From Terasakiella sp033100395 (GTDB lineage: Bacteria; Pseudomonadota; Alphaproteobacteria; Rhodospirillales; Terasakiellaceae), in the NCBI RefSeq assembly GCF_033100395.1, contig NZ_JAWLVJ010000003.1, forward strand, positions 124,001 through 188,000: a stretch of DNA of 64,000 nucleotides, read 5' to 3'. A model generated the notes under the pieces. The model did no database searches. It saw only the letters and a program-made list of their open reading frames with translations, and was not told the DNA's origin. The first letter of the stretch is position 1. Each line of letters opens with the position of its first letter. The position numbers and the translations under genes are program-made. Positions 58,583 to 64,000 of this stretch are shown here, piece after piece.

Positions 58583-59555
58583 CTTTTGATCCCTCCCCGG
58601 CCAGGAAACCATAGATACCGCGACGGGCAAATAGCACCACCAGCAACAGGATCGGCCCAAGGACGATCATCCAGTGTTCGGTATAAGCGGATAGAACTTC
58701 TTCTAATAAAAGCAAGGCCGCTGATCCAAAGATCGGGCCGATCAAGGTGCCCATGCCGCCCAGCAAGACCATGACGATCAGCTCACCAGATTTGGTCCAG
58801 TGCATCATGCCGGGACCGACGAATTCGGTTAGATTGGCAAGCAAACCACCTGCCAGTCCAGCACCTGCTCCGGCAATGGTGAAGGCGATCAGTTTATAGC
58901 GGATGGTGTTATATCCAAGGGCTTTCAAGCGTTGTTCATTTTGTTTACAGCCACGCAAAACGCCGCCAAAGCGGCTGTTCACCAAACGGCGTGCAATGAA
59001 CCAGAAAGCAAAAAGAAGGCTAAGGCAGATAAAGTAAAAGGTCGTGCTGTCAGACAAATCAAGGCCCGGGATTTCACTTCGACCCCAGACATTCAGGCCA
59101 TCTTCACCGCCGTATGTGGGCAGCGAGATCAGGAAATAGAACATCATCTGGGCAAAGGCCAATGTGATCATGATGAAATAGACACCTGTGGTGCGTAGGC
59201 TCAATAGCCCGATCAAAAGGCCCAACAGGCTGGATGAAATGATAGCTGCGGGCAGATGAATGATGGCGGCGGTTGATCCCGTCCAGTTTCCGGGTAAAAA
59301 TGGTACGACGGAGCTTTCAAAGCTGTGATGGGTCAGGATGCCCACACTATAGGCCCCTACCCCTAAAAACATCGCATGGCCCAGGCTGACCATCCCGCCA
59401 TAGCCGAGGATGATATCCAAACTCATGGCCGCAATAGCGTAAATGACGATCCGGGTGGTGAGGTCAATCCAGAAGGGTTCATTCAGCGCCGTTGCGATAA
59501 ATGGCATGCTGATGAGGGCTAAGATGGTGATGATTTGAACGTTACGCACACGCAT
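58575..59555 (-). CDS. livM: Branched-chain-amino-acid-type ABC transporter permease LivM
   Basis: Inner-membrane permease of the HAAT importer, 326 residues with about ten hydrophobic segments. The family blocks ILGYGGMVSLGHAMFLGVGA, GLLSLRTTGVYFIMITLAFA, NSRFGGVLRGCKQNEQRLKA and LLGGMGTLIGPIFGSAALLL are all visible. It starts 2 bp after livH and overlaps livG by 8 bp. Confidence 0.94.
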   Translation of the reverse strand: MRVRNVQIITILALISMPFIATALNEPFWIDLTTRIVIYAIAAMSLDIILGYGGMVSLGHAMFLGVGAYSVGILTHHSFESSVVPFLPGNWTGSTAAIIHLPAAIISSSLLGLLIGLLSLRTTGVYFIMITLAFAQMMFYFLISLPTYGGEDGLNVWGRSEIPGLDLSDSTTFYFICLSLLFAFWFIARRLVNSRFGGVLRGCKQNEQRLKALGYNTIRYKLIAFTIAGAGAGLAGGLLANLTEFVGPGMMHWTKSGELIVMVLLGGMGTLIGPIFGSAALLLLEEVLSAYTEHWMIVLGPILLLVVLFARRGIYGFLAGEGSKDG

Positions 59556-59557
59556 GG

Positions 59558-60484
59558 TTATTGGTCTCCATACGCCTGAAACAGGCCGCTGGGCTTAAAT
59601 AGCAGCACAATCGCCATCAAAATATAAATTCCCATGCCTGAAATAGCCGCCCCTACACTGTCTGCGGTGGAGGGTTCAAGGATTTCACGCAGGCCCATGG
59701 GCAGGAAGGCCCGGGCATAGGTATCGACCAAGCCTACGAGCAAAGCCCCTACCAGTGCACCACGAACAGAGCCTACACCGCCTACGATGATGACCACAAA
59801 GGTCAGGATCAGGATGTTTTCTCCCATCCCGACTTGAATGGCCAGCATAGGACCAGCCAAAGCGCCTGAAAGCCCCGCCAACATGGCCCCGATGCCAAAG
59901 ACGACTGTATAAAGCCAGTCAATGTTGACACCCAAGGCCCCCACCATCTCGCGATGCGTGGCGCCTGCGCGGATCAACATCCCCACCCGTGTGTTCAGGA
60001 TCAGATGACGCAAGCCCAGTGCAACGACGAGACCAACCGCGATAATAAACAATCGGTAGGCTGGATAAGGTGTATCCGGCAGAATTTCGATGGTGCCGTT
60101 TAAGATATCCGGTGGGTTCAGGAACAGGGCTTGCGGACCCCAGAGGATTTTTACCAGTTCATTAAAAAACAGGATAATGCCAAAGGTTGCCAGGACCTGA
60201 TCCAGATGTTCCCGCGCATAAAGTCTGCGCATGGCCAGCACTTCGATGACCATTCCGGTTACCGCACAGGCCCCAAGGGCGGACAATACACCGATCAGGA
60301 ACGATCCGCTGGCTTGGGTGGCTGTTGCACAGACGTAGGCCCCGACCATGTAAAGCGATCCATGGGCGAGGTTTAGCAGGTGCATAATGCCAAAGACAAG
60401 GGTCAGCCCGGCTGCCATCAAAAACAGCATGACACCTTGTTGCAGGCCATTAAGTGTTTGTTCCAGAAAGAGAAGTGTTGTCAT
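59558..60484 (-). CDS. livH: Branched-chain-amino-acid-type ABC transporter permease LivH
   Basis: Partner permease of LivM, 308 residues with about eight membrane segments. Recognisable blocks are LNGLQQGVMLFLMAAGLTLV, FGIMHLLNLAHGSLYMVGAY, RMLIRAGATHREMVGALGVN-type motifs and VVIIVGGVGSVRGALVGALL. It follows livJ after 130 bp that contain two stem-loop structures, as is common between a binding-protein gene and its permease genes. Confidence 0.93.
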   Translation of the reverse strand: MTTLLFLEQTLNGLQQGVMLFLMAAGLTLVFGIMHLLNLAHGSLYMVGAYVCATATQASGSFLIGVLSALGACAVTGMVIEVLAMRRLYAREHLDQVLATFGIILFFNELVKILWGPQALFLNPPDILNGTIEILPDTPYPAYRLFIIAVGLVVALGLRHLILNTRVGMLIRAGATHREMVGALGVNIDWLYTVVFGIGAMLAGLSGALAGPMLAIQVGMGENILILTFVVIIVGGVGSVRGALVGALLVGLVDTYARAFLPMGLREILEPSTADSVGAAISGMGIYILMAIVLLFKPSGLFQAYGDQ

Positions 60485-60497
60485 TGAAGCCAGAAAA

Positions 60498-60564
60498 CGT
60501 CATCCCTCGCGAAGGCAGGGATCTGGTGGTCGATTATTAGATTCCTGCCTACGCAGGAATGACG
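60498..60564. repeat. Palindromic CGTCAT...ATGACG repeat between livJ and livH
   Basis: Outer arms CGTCAT/ATGACG enclose two hairpins, CCCTCGCGAAGGCAGGG and ATTCCTGC-CTAC-GCAGGAAT. The GCGAAGGCAGGG core recurs in the element at 39488-39566. This is a dispersed intergenic palindrome of the kind common in proteobacteria, with possible effects on mRNA stability. Confidence 0.65.
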
Positions 60565-60572
60565 ATGTAGGT

Positions 60573-60600
60573 GTCACCCCGCTGAAGTATGCGGGGTGAC
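60573..60600 (-). promoter_or_regulatory. Strong 10-bp GC-rich stem-loop after livJ
   Basis: GTCACCCCGC (60573-60582) is exactly complementary to GCGGGGTGAC (60591-60600) with an 8-base loop. In the minus-strand transcript it lies 14 nt after the livJ stop and is not followed by a T tract. It is best read as a 3'-end stabiliser for the abundant binding-protein message or a weak terminator. Confidence 0.6.
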
Positions 60601-60614
60601 GGATTATTCGTTTT

Positions 60615-61787
60615 TTACATTTTGCAGGAAGCCGCATAAGCGTCCGCATGATCCGTGAAGACTTTTTCGACAGTCTTGTTGGTCACGCCATTTTCGCCTT
60701 TGACAACTTGACGCACATAGATGTCCTGAATTGGGTGGTTGTTGGACCCGAACTTGAAGTTTCCACGCACGGATTGGAAATCCGCTGCCTTGATCGCTGC
60801 ACGGAAGGCATCCTGATCAGACAGATCACCTTTGACCTTGGCAATAGCGCTATCCAGCAGCATGGCTGCATCGTAGCCTTGGGACGCATACAAGGATGGT
60901 GCACGTTTATATTCTGCCATAAAGGCAGCCACAAACATCATATTGGCCTGGTTTTCCAGATCCCAGCTATATTGCGAAGAGTTATAGACACCAAGGGCAG
61001 AGTCACCCACGGCTTTCAGGATACCTTCGTCAAAGGAAAAGGCCGGGCCGTAAAGCGGTGTGGTTTTGTTCAGGCCTGCCTGATTATATTGCTTCACAAA
61101 GTTGATGCCCATACCACCGGGCAGGAAGAAATAAACCGCATCCGGCTTGGCGGCGCGCAGGTTTGCGATTTCTGCCGCGTAATCAACCTGACCCAGTTTT
61201 GTGTAAACTTCACCAGCGATATCACCTTTATAAAAACGCTTGAATCCCTTTAACGCATCTTTGCCTGCCGGATAGTTTGGTGCCAACAGGTAAGTTTTCT
61301 TTACCCCTTTGTCGGACGCATATTTGCCCATGGCTTCATGCAGGTTGTCGTTCTGCCACGCCACATTGAAATAGTTGGGATGACAGCCCTTACCCGCCAG
61401 CGCAGAAGGTCCCGCATTCGGGCTGATATAAATTTTGCCTGCTTTGGTCACGGTTGGCACCACGGCCATGGCGAGGTTTGACCAGACGATGCCGGTCACC
61501 ACATCCACATCATCTTTTTTGATCATGCGGGTTGCGATCTGTTTGGCGGTACCGACTTTGCGGGCATCATCAATGGTGATGACTTCAGTTTTGACGCCGC
61601 CTAACATGCCTTTTTTCATTTTGACAGCAAGGTCAAAGCCATCGCGAATATCGATACCGAGACTCGCAGCCCCACCGGAAAGCGTTGTGATCATACCGAT
61701 CTTGACGGGTTTATCTGCGGCAGAAGCCACGCCCAAAGACAGGCTGGCTGCGGCACAAAAGCTTACAATCGATGGAAGAAATTTCAT
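60615..61787 (-). CDS. livJ: ABC transporter substrate-binding protein, LivJ/HAAT type
   Basis: Periplasmic ligand receptor of the Liv-type importer, 390 residues. The signal peptide is MKFLPSIVSFCAAASLSLGV with cleavage near ASA (24). The Peripla_BP_6 fold shows VKIGMITTLSGGAASLGIDI, IRDGFDLAVK, ATRMIKKDDVDVVTGIVWSN, YISPNAGPSALAGKGCHPNY, AEIANLRAAKPDAVYFFLPG and YDAAMLLDSAIAKVKGDL. These features resemble receptors for amides or aromatic acids as much as for leucine, so the ligand is open. It heads the liv-hydrolase-dctBD gene run; its promoter should lie in 61788-61870. Confidence 0.92.
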   Translation of the reverse strand: MKFLPSIVSFCAAASLSLGVASAADKPVKIGMITTLSGGAASLGIDIRDGFDLAVKMKKGMLGGVKTEVITIDDARKVGTAKQIATRMIKKDDVDVVTGIVWSNLAMAVVPTVTKAGKIYISPNAGPSALAGKGCHPNYFNVAWQNDNLHEAMGKYASDKGVKKTYLLAPNYPAGKDALKGFKRFYKGDIAGEVYTKLGQVDYAAEIANLRAAKPDAVYFFLPGGMGINFVKQYNQAGLNKTTPLYGPAFSFDEGILKAVGDSALGVYNSSQYSWDLENQANMMFVAAFMAEYKRAPSLYASQGYDAAMLLDSAIAKVKGDLSDQDAFRAAIKAADFQSVRGNFKFGSNNHPIQDIYVRQVVKGENGVTNKTVEKVFTDHADAYAASCKM

Positions 61788-61879
61788 GGGTCACCCTAAC
61801 TGTTAATTTTTAGATTTAGTTTTAATTTAATTGGAAAAAGAGCTTAATCGGTTTTTAGGCGATGACAAGTAAAACCTGA

Positions 61880-62068
61880 GGGCGTGAGACCTTCGACCTT
61901 TTGCCAGCGGCGTATTTTAAGAAAGACCTATATGAAGCACTGGCGTTGACGTCAGTTGATCGCTATGAAGCCATTCTGAAACGTTTTCCAGACATCAGCA
62001 TCTTTACATCTTGGGGACTGGTACAGATATTGTATAAGATCAAGCAGTTATATCCTGTTCAAAGGTAG
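61880..62068 (+). pseudogene. Possible gene remnant: open frame without a good start codon
   Basis: After a TGA at 61877-61879, 62 codons stay open to TAG at 62066. The residues look protein-like, for instance FKKDLYEALALTSVDRYEAI, then LKRFPDISIFTSWGLVQIL. There is no ATG or GTG near its start; TTG codons exist. It ends 5 bp before the GTG of the phosphatase gene. It may be the 3' remnant of a lost gene or a small gene with a TTG start. I recognise no family. Confidence 0.3.
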
Positions 62069-62073
62069 GTCTT

Positions 62074-62889
62074 GTGAAAAAACAACTGATTATCTTTACC
62101 GATCTGGATGGCACCTTGCTGGATCATGATACCTATTCTTTTGCCAAGGCGCAGTCCGCGCTGGACCGTTTGAAAGTCAATCAGGTCCCCCTTGTCCTGA
62201 CGACCAGCAAGGCCTACGCAGAGGTTAAGGAATTTCAGGCGAAACTTGCAATCAGTGATCCCTGTATCATCGAAAATGGTTCGGCGATTTATGCTGGGAC
62301 AAGTGCATTCAGTCAGTCTCTAGACCTGGGGGAAGCAAAAATCTTTGGTCGGCCTTATGATGAAATCTGCACATTTATTGATCAATTGCCTAAAAATATA
62401 CGCAGACATATCCGTGGATTTGGCGATATGTCGGTCAAAGGTGTCTGTGAAATAACCGATTTGCCTATTGATAAGGCAGAAAAAGCAAAAGACCGACTGG
62501 CGAGTGAACCCTTTTTATGGACGGGTACGGACGCGGAATTGAAAGAGCTGGAAAGCTTGTTGAAGGCAGAGAATATGGCGCTTTTACAAGGCGGGCGATT
62601 TTATCACATTCTGTCCAAAACCGATAAGAGTGAGGCCATTAACTGGATGATGGCCCGTTTGAAAAGCCTTTTTCCAGCAAATGATTATCACAGTTGCGCC
62701 CTTGGGGATGGGCCTAATGATGCAAAAATGATCGCAGCGGCTGAGACAGGCATAGTAATTGCAAATCCGGAGGGTGTGGCGCTTTCGATTGAGGCGCCCT
62801 TTGGGAAGATTAAGTATCCTGAACCCATTGGCCCTCAGGGCTGGGCGGTCGGGATGCATGAGCTAATGGACGAGCTTGGGCTCGACTGA
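62074..62889 (+). CDS. HAD-IIB phosphatase, mannosyl-/glucosyl-3-phosphoglycerate phosphatase family
   Basis: Removes phosphate from a glycosyl-3-phosphoglycerate to give glucosyl- or mannosylglycerate, a compatible solute. The 271 residues start at GTG 62074 after AAGGTAGG. HAD motif I is FTDLDGTLLDHD (Asp10/Asp12), motif II VLTTSKAYAEVKEFQ, the cap carries FGDMSVKGVCEITDLP, and motif IV is LGDGPNDAKMIAAAETG. Length and cap fit the MpgP/YedP group. The following glycosyltransferase (22 bp later) makes the pair look like gpgP-gpgS. Confidence 0.88.
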   Translation: MKKQLIIFTDLDGTLLDHDTYSFAKAQSALDRLKVNQVPLVLTTSKAYAEVKEFQAKLAISDPCIIENGSAIYAGTSAFSQSLDLGEAKIFGRPYDEICTFIDQLPKNIRRHIRGFGDMSVKGVCEITDLPIDKAEKAKDRLASEPFLWTGTDAELKELESLLKAENMALLQGGRFYHILSKTDKSEAINWMMARLKSLFPANDYHSCALGDGPNDAKMIAAAETGIVIANPEGVALSIEAPFGKIKYPEPIGPQGWAVGMHELMDELGLD

Positions 62890-62911
62890 CAACTTTGGGG
62901 ATTTGAACAAG

Positions 62912-64000
62912 ATGGCTGATTTTTATCAAAAAGGCGTAATTTCCACCCTTCACAATCTGACGAACCGACCATTGGAAGAGTTTGAACAGGATTTGACCAT
63001 GTTCGCGCAAACCCGGCCCATGTCGCTGGTTCTGCCGTCCCTGTTCAGTGAACTTGAAGGCCCGGCCCTTGAACATATTGTGGAAGAACTGGCACAGGTT
63101 CCCTATCTGGCGGAAATTGTCATTGGGCTGGACCGTGCCGATAAGGAACAGTTTGAATTTGCCAAGCATTATTTTTCCAAACTGCCGCAGCGTCATCGTA
63201 TTTTATGGAATGACGGTCCCCGCCTGCGCGCACTGGATGATGAATTAAAAGACAAGGGCTTGTCCCCGCGTGAACCAGGCAAAGGGCGAAATGTCTGGTT
63301 CTGCTTTGGCTATACGCTGTCTTCACGTCGCGCAGAGGTCGTCGGGCTGCATGACTGTGATATCCTGACCTATGACCGCAGCATGCTGGCGCGTTTGATG
63401 TATCCGGTGGCGAACCCGAATTTCTCTTACGTTTTTGCCAAAGGCTTTTATCCGCGCATCCATGATGGCCGTCTCAGTGGTCGTGTGACCCGCTTGTTGG
63501 TGACACCGTTGTTGCGTGCCTTGAAAAAGGTCATCGGGGACCATGACTATATCACCTACCTGGACAGTTTCCGTTATCCACTGGCAGGTGAATTTGCCAT
63601 GCGCACGTCTGTGGTTTCTGACATTCGTATTCCGTCGGACTGGGGGCTGGAAATCGGTGTGCTTTCTGAAATTCGTCGCAATTATTCCACCAAAGTGATT
63701 GCTCAGGTGGATATCGCGGATAATTATGATCACAAACATCAGATCATGTCCGAAGAAGACGCCAGTACAGGCCTGTCGCGCATGAGTATTGATATTTCCA
63801 AGGCGATTTATCGTAAATTGGCGACCGACGGACAGATATTCTCGCTTGAAAAATTCCGTACCATCAAGGCGACGTATTACCGTGAAGCCCTTGATCTGAT
63901 TGAAAATTATTATAATGACGCGATGATGAACGGTCTGGCTGTGGATCGTCACAAGGAAGAACAGGCGGTAGAACTGTTTGCCAGCAACATCATGCAGGCC
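62912..64000 (+). CDS. Glycosyltransferase, probable glucosyl-3-phosphoglycerate synthase; runs off the right edge
   Basis: Probably transfers a sugar from a nucleotide sugar to 3-phosphoglycerate, first step of glucosylglycerate synthesis. From ATG 62912 the frame is open for 363 codons to the edge. It begins MADFYQKGVISTLHNLTNRP, then RPMSLVLPSLFSELEGPALE and LAEIVIGLDRADKEQF. A DxD-like metal site VVGLHDCDILTYDR (about 150), then GEFAMRTSVVSDIRIPSDWG and IADNYDHKHQ follow. This order resembles GT81/GpgS-type enzymes of around 400 residues. The phosphatase gene directly upstream supports the pathway. The C-terminal end is missing. Confidence 0.78.
   Translation, partial: MADFYQKGVISTLHNLTNRPLEEFEQDLTMFAQTRPMSLVLPSLFSELEGPALEHIVEELAQVPYLAEIVIGLDRADKEQFEFAKHYFSKLPQRHRILWNDGPRLRALDDELKDKGLSPREPGKGRNVWFCFGYTLSSRRAEVVGLHDCDILTYDRSMLARLMYPVANPNFSYVFAKGFYPRIHDGRLSGRVTRLLVTPLLRALKKVIGDHDYITYLDSFRYPLAGEFAMRTSVVSDIRIPSDWGLEIGVLSEIRRNYSTKVIAQVDIADNYDHKHQIMSEEDASTGLSRMSIDISKAIYRKLATDGQIFSLEKFRTIKATYYREALDLIENYYNDAMMNGLAVDRHKEEQAVELFASNIMQA

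Noticed and set aside
58583..58660. Upstream extension of livG
   Set aside because: It lies within livM, is rich in Cys and Trp, and the internal ATG gives the normal LivG start.
1..64000. tRNA, rRNA, CRISPR, insertion sequence or prophage genes
   Set aside because: No cloverleaf with a GTTCGA arm outside coding regions, no regular short repeats with spacers and no transposase- or phage-like proteins were seen.

Overview
This window comes from the chromosome of a free-living alphaproteobacterium, most likely of the Rhodospirillales type (for example the Terasakiella/Thalassospira/Magnetospirillum neighbourhood). The evidence is an NDUFA12-like complex I accessory protein next to a DUF2155 gene and aat, an aroQ-accB-accC operon, the dusB-ntrB-ntrC-ntrY-ntrX-trkA-hfq-hflX block, a fused IspDF enzyme and a class II (B12-dependent) ribonucleotide reductase. 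The genus is inference. Base composition looks near 50% GC through most of the window and clearly lower at 24.2-25.6 kb. I see no rRNA, tRNA, CRISPR array, transposase or prophage.

Layout. 1-1.2 kb: 5' part of nrdJ (minus). 1.8-3.9 kb: a PAS/degenerate GGDEF/EAL protein. 4.0-7.8 kb: ndufA12, DUF2155, aat, accC, accB, aroQ. 7.9-18.9 kb (plus): a fused thiS-thiG, a glutamine amidotransferase, a YdcF-type membrane protein, then a wall and essential-gene run (MltB-type lytic transglycosylase, rlpA, D,D-carboxypeptidase, tmk, holB, metG, tatD, MBL hydrolase). 19-24 kb: mazG, a hydroxyacid dehydrogenase, recQ, an inositol-phosphatase-like enzyme. 24.2-25.6 kb: an AT-rich pair of unrecognised genes (one soluble, one membrane). 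26-38 kb (minus): hflX, hfq, HAD phosphatase, trkA, ntrX, ntrY, ntrC, ntrB, dusB and a CcsA-like membrane protein. 38-44 kb: ispDF, cutA, small proteins, a four-CBS/PAS/GGDEF/EAL protein, a nitroreductase. 44-48.5 kb: a 1252-residue multi-PAS hybrid histidine kinase with its response regulator. 48.9-61.8 kb (minus): a transport and regulation region. 62-64 kb: a glucosylglycerate-type compatible-solute operon running off the right end.

How the genes work together. In the transport region livJ-livH-livM-livG-livF, a kynurenine-formamidase-like hydrolase and dctB-dctD are closely packed and co-oriented. Next comes a TAXI-TRAP transporter with an SDR enzyme. Between dctD and the TAXI gene I read a consensus sigma-54 promoter and, upstream of it, two near-identical GCAA-N4-TTGC palindromes exactly 32 bp apart, as expected for a DctD enhancer. 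A strong nested stem-loop with a T tract separates the TAXI gene from its permease. This suggests that a carboxylate-type signal is sensed by DctB and drives the TRAP system.

Other non-coding signals include two related 97-bp inverted-repeat elements in opposite orientation (21.4 and 26.0 kb), GC-rich palindromic repeats (39.5 and 60.5 kb), and a hairpin that overlaps the ribosome-binding site and TTG start of ntrY. The best candidate for an undescribed system is the AT-rich two-gene cassette at 24265-25612.
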